Source: Chitinivibrionales bacterium (GTDB lineage Bacteria; Fibrobacterota; Chitinivibrionia; Chitinivibrionales; WJMI01). From it: a DNA stretch of 14,965 bases. A program made the translations under genes and the position numbers. Of this stretch, positions 1 through 7,118 are shown in pieces (position 1 is the first letter of the stretch; the number at the start of each line of letters is the position of its first letter). The DNA lies in contig WJJU01000619.1 of assembly GCA_014729595.1 (NCBI GenBank), positions 1 through 14,965 of the forward strand, written 5' to 3'. The notes under the pieces were generated by a model that made no database searches, was not told the DNA's origin, and saw nothing but the letters and a program-made list of their open reading frames with translations.

Positions 1-3000
1 CCATAACCGTTGCGTCCTGCTCGCCCGGAACCGTAACAAGATTATAGCGGTAATAATCGATGCCCGTGGTATGTGAGGATGAAAAATCGGCGTTCACCGA
101 GTAAGGGTTGGATGTCTGCGCGGACACCACATCGATGGTTGGACGGGTGGGAAGAAGATGTTCAACCGGTCTGGTGGTCATGTACCCAAGATCATAGCTG
201 TTCATACCCATGTCACGATACTCGTATTCGATAAGTACGTGGCAAAACTCATCGTTCTGCCGAAGTGCGGCGCTCTGTCTTGGTTTTCTGAACATCCATT
301 GATTCCGATCGAGCACCACCGGATTTTCCCATATCCCATTTGACTGTGAATGATAGAGGGGGTATTGGCGATAGAGGCCGGGACTTATGTTTTCCGTGCT
401 AAAAATGCTGGAATTTCCGCCCGGCGAAAGCAAAAAGGCATACCCATTCAGGTTCTCCCCAAAGTCATCCCCTTCCCGTAATGTTTCAAGAAACGACCAA
501 GTAGTCCCTGTGAAGCGGTCCACCGCCAGGGTACTATCGCCGGGACCGACGGAATAAACGCGGTAGAGTTGAGAATTTTGATTGATTACCCTTGTTTGAT
601 GAGTGTACCCTGATACTTCAACGGGTTCATCCCACTCACCATCCCGGCCGAAATAGATAAATCGGCCCAGCGGTGTATGCGAAAAATGGTAATAATACAC
701 GAAAAGTGCCCGGCGTCCATCTCCAATATCATGAATAGCCAGCTCTGTTTGAGAGACCTCTTCATTCAAGGCCGGACTCAGCGTGCTTTCGTCCCGCCAA
801 TCAAAGCCGTCATGATAAGAGTAAAACAATTCCGGCATACCATTTCGTTCATCTTCCCATACAACATGAATGAACCCATTGTCGTCGGCGAACACCGTAA
901 GCACATTCGAATAAGTATCAGATGTTAAATCGGCCTCGGTCGTTATCTGACTCTCTTGGGACCACATACCCGAAAGCGGATCGCGTGCGCGATAGAATAG
1001 TTGCGTGTATCCCGGAGAAAGATTTTTCATATAGACAAGATGGCAAGTACCATCGGGACCAACATACCATGCCGGACCAACTGAATTGTTTTCGGTAGTC
1101 ATGGCCTGTGCGGTGTCCCAGACACCATCCGCATTGCAATAATTAACGAACGTAATCTGCGATTCGGGCAAACGTCGCTCGGTTATAGCCAACAAACCTC
1201 CATCTGGTAACTCGGCGATTTCATGGTGAAAGACCTGATGCCGACTCAGCGCATGCATCCCGCTCCATCCCGAGGCGCAATCAAGCTCAACGGGAAAGCT
1301 TTCCACAACGAGTCCGTCAACGATAACACGAAGCGTCGCATCGATCGTGTGGTTGGGCGGTAGATCCGCACCGGTTTCCATAACGAAGGGGCGGGCACGG
1401 TTGGTAGCGATAATCATGGAGTTGACCGTACCGATCGCAGCGGTCCCCTCGACTATCGACACGTAGGGGTCGTCGGAGGTAAGAGTGAGCGTTATCGATG
1501 CGGGACTTCCGTAGTTTTTTACCGACGCCAAGATTGATACCGATTCACCGGGATCTATTTGGTTATCGTTGTCGCCCCGTGGGTCGGTGACATACACTTT
1601 AATGAAATCAATATTGGTACGGTCCCCCTGATATTCTCCGGCGGCATCGACCATATTCATTAATCCCGCACCCATTTTGCCGGCTATTGAACCGTTTTGT
1701 TCAACAATCGATCGTGTCGTTGTAAATAGTTGCCTCCGACACAACCCCAGCGTCCAGTCAGGATGTATAGAAAGAATATGCGCCAACGCTCCGGCTACGG
1801 CCGGGGAAGCCATGCTCGTTCCCGTCTTGTAGTCGTATTCATCGTTGGGGAGCGTACTGTAAATATGATATCCCGGCGCCGACATGTCGACCCAGGTACC
1901 CCAATTCGAAGATGTATGCTTATGCATCTCATAAGGGCGAGCATCGATATTTGCAACCGCTATAACATCGTTATACGCCGCCGGGTAGTGCGGGATATCC
2001 TCGTAGCTGTTTCCCGCGGATCCAACCAGAAGACAGCCAAGACTTGCCGCATACCGCACCGCATCACGGGCGGAAACGTTTACCCCACCTCCACCAAAGC
2101 TCATATTTACGATATCCGCTCCGTTCTCGGCGGCGTATGCGAGAGCTTCAATTATGTCACTGTGCTTAAGAACCCCCTTTCCGTCCGATGCATCGGCATA
2201 GCCAGCGCGAAGCGCCATTAAGGAGACCTCCCAGCAGATGCCCGCAACTCCGACATTGTTATTGCCTACCGCGCCAACGATTCCCGCAACATGGGTCCCG
2301 TGGCCGTGGAAATCGTCAGGATTGTTATCCGGTGGGCCATAGTCCTCACCAGGATACACATCTTCTTCGGAAGCACTTACGAAATCCCACCCACGCACAT
2401 CATCCACATAGCCGTTCATATCATTATCGATGCCATCATCGGCGATTTCGTTATCATTGACCCAGATATTCTCCGCAAGATCTTCGTGGTCCCAGTCAAC
2501 ACCGACATCGATGATTGCCACGACAACATCTTTCGAGCCCGTACCGATTTCCCAGGCCTGTGCCGCATTAACAACTGAATGAGAGTAGTATCTTTGATAG
2601 GTTTGCCCCGGATCATTGGGCCATTCGTCGACCGTATAGATTCCGTTGAGATCAGCCGATTCGACTGATGGGTCCTGACGGTATTTTTCGACCAACTCGC
2701 GCATGGCGGCGGGATGGCTGCTTTCGGAAACCTCTACCACATAGGTCCGACTCATATCCGGTATTTTCCCGGCGCCGGCCCGCTTTAGCCTTTGAAGCAG
2801 CCGGCGTTGCCGAGGGGTAAGTTTTTGCGACGGCATGGAGCGAAGCCGTCTCGCCTTCTCACGAAATGCACGCGCATTGGGATAAAGCGGCCGAATATCC
2901 CGAATTGCCCTATGGTCGTGAAGCCGATCCAGTTCTGGAGCGCGCGCCAAGTCTGATCGCCCCCCTCCTCGACGCTTATGCGCGGATAGTGCCTCGGCCA

Positions 3001-3265
3001 TTTCAGGTTTGAACTTTACAATGATTTCCGACGTCACCGAACCCTCCTCGGCCGTCGATCGCTCCCACGAAACATCCTGCGTTCCGTCGGGATTATTGCG
3101 GATTGTTCGTTGGGGATTAGCCGCCAAACCTATCCCGAATGCGGTAACCAGCGTGAGCCCAAGCCCAACGGCTCGCAGTGAATGTAACCCGAAGCCCTTC
3201 ATGGTGTTAGGTCCGACGGATTCGAACCATGCCATCCGATGAGATACATTTTTGCCCCAATGCAT
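1..3265 (-). CDS. Secreted subtilisin-like (S8) serine peptidase, C-terminus beyond the window
   Basis: Predicted exported protease. About 1088 residues are present and the frame stays open to base 1, so the end is missing. Catalytic residues are in order: Asp253 in IIDVGVD, His322 in HGHGTHVAG, the oxyanion Asn419 in GSAGN and Ser484 in GTSMASP. An acidic segment before the His (residues ~262-278, with NDMNGYVDD) is typical of this subtilase group. Residues ~75-230 look like a propeptide (EIIVKFKPEM, then YVVEVSES). A hydrophobic stretch ending LGLTLVTAFGIGLAA around residues 36-50 is the signal peptide. From ~535 the chain looks like an Ig/CARDB-type beta domain. Beyond ~620 come propeller-like repeats such as DDNGFIHVVWEDERNG. 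The ATG at 3265 is chosen because a GGAGG lies 9 nt upstream; the in-frame ATG at 3202 would give a more ordinary signal peptide but has no clear ribosome site. Family assignment is firm; substrate unknown. Confidence 0.93.
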   Translation of the reverse strand, partial: MHWGKNVSHRMAWFESVGPNTMKGFGLHSLRAVGLGLTLVTAFGIGLAANPQRTIRNNPDGTQDVSWERSTAEEGSVTSEIIVKFKPEMAEALSAHKRRGGGRSDLARAPELDRLHDHRAIRDIRPLYPNARAFREKARRLRSMPSQKLTPRQRRLLQRLKRAGAGKIPDMSRTYVVEVSESSHPAAMRELVEKYRQDPSVESADLNGIYTVDEWPNDPGQTYQRYYSHSVVNAAQAWEIGTGSKDVVVAIIDVGVDWDHEDLAENIWVNDNEIADDGIDNDMNGYVDDVRGWDFVSASEEDVYPGEDYGPPDNNPDDFHGHGTHVAGIVGAVGNNNVGVAGICWEVSLMALRAGYADASDGKGVLKHSDIIEALAYAAENGADIVNMSFGGGGVNVSARDAVRYAASLGCLLVGSAGNSYEDIPHYPAAYNDVIAVANIDARPYEMHKHTSSNWGTWVDMSAPGYHIYSTLPNDEYDYKTGTSMASPAVAGALAHILSIHPDWTLGLCRRQLFTTTRSIVEQNGSIAGKMGAGLMNMVDAAGEYQGDRTNIDFIKVYVTDPRGDNDNQIDPGESVSILASVKNYGSPASITLTLTSDDPYVSIVEGTAAIGTVNSMIIATNRARPFVMETGADLPPNHTIDATLRVIVDGLVVESFPVELDCASGWSGMHALSRHQVFHHEIAELPDGGLLAITERRLPESQITFVNYCNADGVWDTAQAMTTENNSVGPAWYVGPDGTCHLVYMKNLSPGYTQLFYRARDPLSGMWSQESQITTEADLTSDTYSNVLTVFADDNGFIHVVWEDERNGMPELFYSYHDGFDWRDESTLSPALNEEVSQTELAIHDIGDGRRALFVYYYHFSHTPLGRFIYFGRDGEWDEPVEVSGYTHQTRVINQNSQLYRVYSVGPGDSTLAVDRFTGTTWSFLETLREGDDFGENLNGYAFLLSPGGNSSIFSTENISPGLYRQYPLYHSQSNGIWENPVVLDRNQWMFRKPRQSAALRQNDEFCHVLIEYEYRDMGMNSYDLGYMTTRPVEHLLPTRPTIDVVSAQTSNPYSVNADFSSSHTTGIDYYRYNLVTVPGEQDATVM

Positions 3266-3274
3266 ACAATGCCC

Positions 3275-3279
3275 CCTCC
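3275..3279 (-). promoter_or_regulatory. Ribosome binding site deciding the S8 peptidase start
   Basis: On the minus strand this reads GGAGG inside a longer GGCGGAGGGGG purine run. It lies 9 nt before the ATG at 3265. No comparable site precedes the in-frame ATG at 3202, so the longer N-terminus is preferred. Confidence 0.6.
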
Positions 3280-3351
3280 GCCTCAAAAACCGAATGGTCT
3301 TTGGGCTCTAAGAAAAGAGTTATGAATAATTAAGAAAGAACCGACCGCGAA

Positions 3352-3363
3352 CGGCCGCGGCCG
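3352..3363. repeat. 12-bp GC-only palindrome in the peptidase leader
   Basis: CGGCCGCGGCCG is a perfect palindrome about 90 nt upstream of the peptidase start. It is flanked on the minus strand by GAACCG and CGGTTC arms that could extend it into a larger stem. It lies between the intron remnant and the peptidase gene, and may be a regulatory site or RNA hairpin. Function unknown. Confidence 0.4.
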
Positions 3364-3482
3364 ATACGGTTCGATTGTTGGGGAAGGAACAAGAATATAT
3401 AACGCGGCGCGAAGACGGATTGAATATGCGTATGAATTTGGGGTCGAGTAGACCACAGGAACTTCCCCCGCAGCCGCTCACG

Positions 3483-3516
3483 GAACCGTGCTTGAATCTC
3501 TCGATTCACACGGCTC
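3483..3516 (-). ncRNA. Group II intron domain V, intact 34-nt catalytic hairpin
   Basis: Read on the minus strand, the segment folds by eye into a canonical domain V. A 9-bp lower stem begins GAGCCGTGT and closes with GCACGGTTC, including the conserved AGC catalytic triad at positions 2-4 and the G-U pair at position 3. A two-base AA bulge follows on the 3' side, then a 5-bp upper stem GAATC/GATTC with a GAGA (GNRA) tetraloop. All 34 positions fit without mismatch, so the RNA core is undamaged although the intron is truncated. It lies 3 nt after the maturase stop codon. Confidence 0.9.
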
Positions 3517-3519
3517 CCA

Positions 3520-3891
3520 TCATCCAGCCGCGGGAAGAATGCCCATCTGCCGGTGGGCGAGCAACTGCGGCCGGCGACGTGCAAGACGCCCGAGCCAGTG
3601 TTCTGCCCTACGGCGATGACAGGCAAGCTTCTTATACTTGCGCCGTGCCCAGGGCACCAAGGCTGTATTCAAATGCCTCAGCACACGGTATAGTCGCGAT
3701 TTGTAGAACCTTCCATAGTATTGAATCCACCCCCGAATGATCGGGTTGAACATGCGGGATAGGGCTTCAATTGTCTTGTCCGGTTTCAAGTGCATCCGCC
3801 AGCTATGGATGGCTTGCCGAACCGCTTTTTCCGACTTCGGACTGATGGCCGGAAGAAAACTGACGAAGTACGCAAAACAGGGTCGGACCAA
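3520..3891 (-). pseudogene. ltrA: Truncated group II intron maturase (C-terminal domain only)
   Basis: The fragment is about 123 codons against the 400-plus of intact intron reverse transcriptase/maturases. It matches the maturase-specific C-terminal region, with recognisable strings SFLPAIS, LSRMFNPIIRGWIQYYGRFYKS, and VLRHLNTALVPWARRKYKKL in sequence. The end GILPAAG followed by a stop is the natural C-terminus of such proteins. The seven reverse transcriptase blocks, including the catalytic YADD, are missing. A stop lies just upstream and there is no proper start (only TTG), so no functional protein is expected. The stop codon abuts domain V, as in intact introns of this type. Confidence 0.88.
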
Positions 3892-4137
3892 GTTAAGTCA
3901 CTACACACCAATGCGTTACAACGTTTCCAGAAGGTTTAAATGGGAAAGCGGGAGGTCCGGGATAGGCAGTGGTCGGAAAACGGGAGAGCGCAACAAGTTC
4001 GCTCATTCCAAATGGTATCGTGCCCTCGAGAGGGGTTTAGCCTTCGTGGGAGTGAATTTCGGACTGCCGGGACAGGGTTCCGCCGCCGCGGAAGTGCATC
4101 TTGGGCTCCCGAGATGTAACTTTGGGGATGCGGAATT

Positions 4138-4160
4138 TTTGGGAACGAAGTTCGCCCAAA
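4138..4160 (-). repeat. Stem-loop directly after the hgcB stop codon
   Basis: TTTGGG and CCCAAA form 6-bp arms around an 11-nt loop starting at the base after the hgcB stop. The loop contains GAAC-TTC-GTTC, which could pair alternatively. No T-run follows on the minus strand, so it is not a classical intrinsic terminator. It may protect the 3' end of the hgcAB message. Confidence 0.4.
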
Positions 4161-4457
4161 TCAGCAACACCCGCCATCGCCACTACAGTCACACGTTCCC
4201 CTATCCGGATCACCATATTTCAGCAGTCCATCGATCATCGCCGAAGCACATCCCACACCGGCCTTTACCGAAATGGCATTGAACGCACAATTATTCATAC
4301 AGGCGCCGCATTCAATACAGGCATCCTTATCAACCATTTTCGCTTTCTTACCATCGATCCGAAATACCCCGTGCGGACACACTTCTACACAACGACCGCA
4401 GCCGGTACATTTAGCTTCATGGTAGGTAAGTGTCACAACATTTGCCAAGTAACGCAT
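4161..4457 (-). CDS. hgcB: HgcB, ferredoxin-like partner for mercury methylation
   Basis: A 98-residue protein with two [4Fe-4S] motifs: Cys17, 20, 23 and 27 (CTGCGRCVEVC) and Cys47, 50, 53 and 57 (CIECGACMNNC, containing the HgcB-type ECGAC signature). Downstream are the isolated Cys70 (VGCAS), matching the conserved extra cysteine of the family, and a C-terminal Cys89/91 then Cys97-Cys98 pair. HgcB is known to keep the HgcA corrinoid reduced, and its C-terminal cysteines are thought to hand over Hg(II). Length agrees with known HgcB proteins (about 95). The gene starts 11 nt after the hgcA stop; the upstream AAAGG is an adequate ribosome site and the pair is surely cotranscribed. Ordinary ferredoxins lack the Cys70 and CC tail and would not follow hgcA. 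Confidence 0.95.
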   Translation of the reverse strand: MRYLANVVTLTYHEAKCTGCGRCVEVCPHGVFRIDGKKAKMVDKDACIECGACMNNCAFNAISVKAGVGCASAMIDGLLKYGDPDRGTCDCSGDGGCC

Positions 4458-4468
4458 AATCTCGACCT

Positions 4469-5554
4469 TTAGGCAATCAAGCGGGAAACGGTGTGAACGC
4501 CAAGCATTGCGAGAGCAACCGCCGAAGCGACAATATATAAAGGAATGGCAACTTTCAGTTCTTTTTTAACGCCGGCGACACTGGTAAATGTCGTACAACC
4601 GGTAAAATTGAATGCCAGGTAAGAACTCAATGCCGGCACGCCAACGGCAACCAAGATTTGTATCCAGATCGATGAAAACACGTCGGCGGGTTCAACATAC
4701 AGCAACGCCGCGGCGAGAACGGCCCCCGACAAAAAGCCTTTCCAGGCGAACGAACGCCCCGGAATAAGCGGTAAAGCAATCGGCGTCACCACCGTCCCCG
4801 TCAGAACCCCCCCCAATGCCGCAAGCACGATCGGTCCTCCCTGCCGCAAAGCGGGTTTAAACAGTATTCCCCCCGGAGTCAACCCAAAGAGCGCGAGCAC
4901 GATAAGAAGCGGCGCCCATGCTTTCCGCAGCGCCATATTCAGCTCCATCGGAGTAAGAATCGCACGGTCCGCCGCGGGAAACCGCACACGGCGCATATTA
5001 GGCGCAGCTTTTTTACCATTATTCAGATAGGCGGGAATATCTTTAGCATATACCGGCCCATAATATATCCTATACCCCGTCGCTTTCTTCACCTCATGTG
5101 CTTTTACGCCGGGCGCCCCCAATTGCGGCGCTATGATCTTTTTATGGCTTACATACTCGGAAAGCTTTGTCGTTTTAATCCTAGTAATAATTTCCGTCGT
5201 GCCGAAAGTTCCTTTTCCCGCCGCACACCATACGTTGATTCCTTTGGTATTCAAAACCATAATCCACAAATCAAGACCTTTCAGCTCTTTCCGCAGAGCA
5301 TTGAAACTCAAACGGTAATTGGCCGACAACAGCACCGGATCCGTGCTTGTTGGATTGCCGATTTTGTAAAGACCCGGTGCAACGGTATATTTCATCCTGA
5401 AGCTGTTGCTGAATCGACACCATAGATCCCCGCACATTTCTTTCGCATTCAGCCCGGCGTCGGTTTGTATCGGCTTTGTACCGATCGATGCGCAACAACA
5501 GGAATCTCTTGACTGCATTGTAGCTTCTTCGGATGGAGGGCACACTGAAGTCAT
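4469..5554 (-). CDS. hgcA: HgcA, corrinoid membrane protein that methylates Hg(II)
   Basis: A 361-residue protein with the HgcA cap-helix motif NVWCAAGK at residues 107-114, where Cys110 is the cobalt-ligand position of the methylcobalamin-like cofactor. Other family stretches are APGLYKIGNP (59-68), ANYRLSF (78-84), IAPQLGAPGV (141-150) and RRVRFP (188-193). The C-terminal half holds five predicted membrane helices (about 212-230, 239-264, 268-286, 295-316, 334-356). The cytoplasmic corrinoid domain transfers a methyl group to Hg(II), with HgcB as electron donor. The cap motif separates HgcA from the related CdhD/AcsC corrinoid proteins, which lack the membrane part. The ATG overlaps the arsR stop in ATGA, indicating translational coupling, with AAGGAG 11 nt upstream. 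The N-terminus is unusually cysteine-rich (Cys5, 19-21, 41, 46). Confidence 0.96.
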   Translation of the reverse strand: MTSVCPPSEEATMQSRDSCCCASIGTKPIQTDAGLNAKEMCGDLWCRFSNSFRMKYTVAPGLYKIGNPTSTDPVLLSANYRLSFNALRKELKGLDLWIMVLNTKGINVWCAAGKGTFGTTEIITRIKTTKLSEYVSHKKIIAPQLGAPGVKAHEVKKATGYRIYYGPVYAKDIPAYLNNGKKAAPNMRRVRFPAADRAILTPMELNMALRKAWAPLLIVLALFGLTPGGILFKPALRQGGPIVLAALGGVLTGTVVTPIALPLIPGRSFAWKGFLSGAVLAAALLYVEPADVFSSIWIQILVAVGVPALSSYLAFNFTGCTTFTSVAGVKKELKVAIPLYIVASAVALAMLGVHTVSRLIA

Positions 5555-5904
5555 ACCGACGTTTGCTCCTTCATGGCGGCGATTTCCGTAGTTATGCGCT
5601 TTTCGTCTTCTATTATAATAGGATTTGACGCAAGCGTACTCTCAAGCCATCGAAAGCAGGCACGGACCTCCGCGGAACACTCCTCCGTATTGGGAAGACG
5701 AAAGTGAATCCATTGCTTGGATTTTCTTTTTTTTACCAGTCCGGCGTGGTAAAGAATATTCATATGCTTCGATACGGTCGAGGGGGCAAGCCGAAGGAGG
5801 GCAATAATCTGACACGCACACAGCTCCCCCCCGCGCAGCGCCATAACGGTGCGTACCCTGCTTTCATCCGCCAGTGCTTTAGCCACTAGAAGTACGTGTT
5901 CCAT
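5551..5904 (-). CDS. arsR: ArsR-family metal(loid)-responsive repressor of the hgcAB operon
   Basis: A 117-residue winged-helix regulator. Residues 27-31 read ELCAC, the paired-cysteine element (Cys29, Cys31) that in classical ArsR proteins binds As(III) or Sb(III) and releases DNA. The recognition region is about 37-57 (LAPSTVSKHMNILYHAGLV), followed by the wing KKRKSKQWIHFRL. Cys76 and Cys83 are candidate third ligands. Its TGA overlaps the hgcA ATG, so it heads a three-gene operon and probably autoregulates it. ArsR-like genes are known upstream of hgcAB in some methylators. I use the ATG at 5904; a TTG at 5923-5925 would add seven residues but would sit at the expected transcription start. 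No arsenic-resistance genes (arsB, acr3, arsC) are nearby, so the inducer could be arsenite, Hg(II) or another thiophilic species. Confidence 0.9.
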   Translation of the reverse strand: MEHVLLVAKALADESRVRTVMALRGGELCACQIIALLRLAPSTVSKHMNILYHAGLVKKRKSKQWIHFRLPNTEECSAEVRACFRWLESTLASNPIIIEDEKRITTEIAAMKEQTSV

Positions 5905-5916
5905 TCCAATTCCCCA

Positions 5917-5934
5917 TTTCGCCAACTATCGAAA
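5917..5934. promoter_or_regulatory. Candidate ArsR operator, inverted repeat TTTCG-N8-CGAAA
   Basis: A perfect 5-bp inverted repeat lies between the -10 element and the arsR start and overlaps the predicted transcription start. A repressor dimer bound here would block initiation. The assignment rests only on position and symmetry. Confidence 0.45.
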
Positions 5935-5962
5935 TATAGTGAACGGGAAAACGGCGTCGCAA
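5933..5962 (-). promoter_or_regulatory. Candidate promoter of arsR-hgcAB
   Basis: On the minus strand TTGCGA (5962-5957) and TATATT (5938-5933) are separated by 18 bp, similar to sigma-70 elements. The start would fall near 5926, leaving a leader of about 22 nt before the arsR ATG. It is the only good candidate ahead of the operon. Confidence 0.5.
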
Positions 5963-6002
5963 GTGGAATTGAGATTCACGCAGGCTCGGGAGAAGGTATT
6001 GT

Positions 6003-6030
6003 TTGGCATGTTTTTTGTTTCTTTTATACT
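6003..6030 (+). promoter_or_regulatory. Candidate sigma-70 promoter of the GlsB-like gene
   Basis: TTGGCA (6003-6008) and TATACT (6025-6030) each match five of six consensus bases, with a 16-bp, T-rich spacer. The predicted start is about 95 nt before the GTG at 6132. It is divergent from the arsR-hgcAB promoter. Confidence 0.5.
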
Positions 6031-6131
6031 GCCGCCTTCAGCACCACAAAGGCGTTTATTAGAACCGTCTGCGGGCAGTTGGTCCGTTTGCGGGGCCGTA
6101 GAGTCGTTTTCCATTAAGCGAGGAGGGTAGT

Positions 6132-6413
6132 GTGGAACTATTGTGGATAATTGCCATCGGCTTTTTAGCGGGCGCATTGGCAAAATTGCTCATGCCGGGA
6201 AAAGATCCCGGTGGATTTGTTATCACCATACTCCTGGGGATCGCAGGGTCATTGTTGGCTACATGGCTGGGAAGGACCGTGGGTTGGTATCAGGCAGGCG
6301 AAGGGGCGGGATTCATTGGCGCGGTGCTTGGCGCAATTGCCATTTTGGCGGTTTATCGCCTTATCCTGAGCGCTACCGGCTCGCACGGGGGGAAACCATC
6401 CGCCTCACACTGA
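6132..6413 (+). CDS. GlsB/YeaQ/YmgE-family small membrane protein
   Basis: A 93-residue, very hydrophobic protein rich in Gly, Ala, Ile and Leu. Three predicted membrane segments are at about residues 2-18, 28-45 and 58-78. The loop LMPGKDPGGFVITILLGIAGS (split here by segment) and the GAGFIGAVLGAIA stretch are characteristic of the transglycosylase-associated / GlsB-YeaQ-YmgE family, small inner-membrane proteins linked to general stress and whose molecular role is unknown. The GTG start is chosen because AGGAGGG (6121-6127) lies 4 nt upstream. The C-terminal tail SATGSHGGKPSASH is polar. The gene stands alone, divergent from arsR-hgcAB, and nothing ties it to mercury. Confidence 0.85.
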   Translation: MELLWIIAIGFLAGALAKLLMPGKDPGGFVITILLGIAGSLLATWLGRTVGWYQAGEGAGFIGAVLGAIAILAVYRLILSATGSHGGKPSASH

Positions 6414-6475
6414 TCGCGAAAAAACCGAACATTCGATCCAGATCCCTTCCAGTCAAATTTGCATGCGCACACAAC

Positions 6476-6500
6476 GCGCGCCTCGCATAACGAGGTGCGC
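6476..6500. terminator. GC-rich hairpin downstream of the GlsB-like gene
   Basis: GCGCGCCTCG and CGAGGTGCGC form a 10-bp stem with one G-U pair and a 5-nt CATAA loop, 62 nt after the stop at 6413. The stem is strong but no T-run follows on the plus strand. It could be a weak or factor-assisted terminator or an RNA-stabilising end. Confidence 0.4.
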
Positions 6501-6650
6501 CTCCGCCTCAACCCTTTGATTATGCCTCTTGGCACGGTAAAGCCAAACAGTCTTACGATTTAGAGTCGTTTTCAGAATGAGCTACGTCAGGGAAGCCCGA
6601 GCGAAAAGATCTGGGTCTGAAGCACGAGAACACAAGAGACATAATGGCTT

Positions 6651-6775
6651 GATCCCGAAGGGATCGTATTCCGTGTGCTCCGGAACGGCAGTGATACTGA
6701 ATCGCAAACCGGCCATATACAACGATCGAGCAACGATTCGGAACGCATGGATGAGCAAAGATCCCGCTTGCGGGA
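6651..6775. repeat. Cluster of three compact hairpins
   Basis: Three perfect short stems lie within 125 bp: GATCCC-GAA-GGGATC (6651-6665), TTCCG-N7-CGGAA (6669-6685) and TCCCGC-TT-GCGGGA (6762-6775). The spacing suggests RNA structure, but GC-rich sequence also yields such stems by chance. No RNA family is recognised. Confidence 0.3.
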
Positions 6776-7118
6776 CGAAGGCGGCCGGCGAGGGGGTTAC
6801 CACGCGCCCTAAAAATATCGGCAAAGGGCCGGCCGACCTCAAGCAGCAAGAACGGGAAGCGGACGGTTCGCATACCTCCGAAACGGTCTGTTGGCCGGCT
6901 GTTGTAAAGGTAAAGGCGAAACACAACTCAAAGTAAATCAAAGATGGTGACGTTTCCGATGTTAACCACAATTGAAAAAGGATTGACTTCGGCAGTGATT
7001 TTTGGCGGTTCACGGGTGTTTCCGCCCGCCGCGCAAACAGATAACGGCGGCGACGCCGGAATTCTTTCCAGGCAATGCTGTGGGGGAAGGGAGAGGGTTT
7101 CATTATTGTCGAACTGAG

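Larger units (their letters stand above)
3440..3891 (-). mobile_element. Group II intron 3' remnant (maturase tail, domain V, domain VI)
   Basis: The 3' end of a bacterial group II intron reads on the minus strand. In order it holds the C-terminal maturase coding segment (3520-3891), a complete domain V (3483-3516) and a domain VI-like helix ending in CTACTCGAC near 3441-3449. That ending is common to intron 3' ends of this type, and an unpaired A in the helix is a candidate branch point. The reverse transcriptase domain and the large 5' RNA domains I-III are not visible upstream: similarity to the maturase stops abruptly at about 3885, and the 269 nt up to hgcB show nothing recognisable. The element is therefore a 5'-deleted, immobile remnant between hgcB and the S8 peptidase. 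Both outer boundaries are approximate. Confidence 0.85.

Noticed and set aside
3205..3240. tRNA-like T-loop (GGTTCGAATCC) on the minus strand, followed by ACACCA
   Set aside because: The T-stem has a mismatch, the CCA is out of register with a 7-bp acceptor, and no matching 5' half is found upstream. It lies inside the start of the S8 peptidase frame.
3737..4282. 181-codon plus-strand open frame
   Set aside because: It runs antisense to the intron maturase remnant and into the 3' end of hgcB; no motif and no ribosome site.
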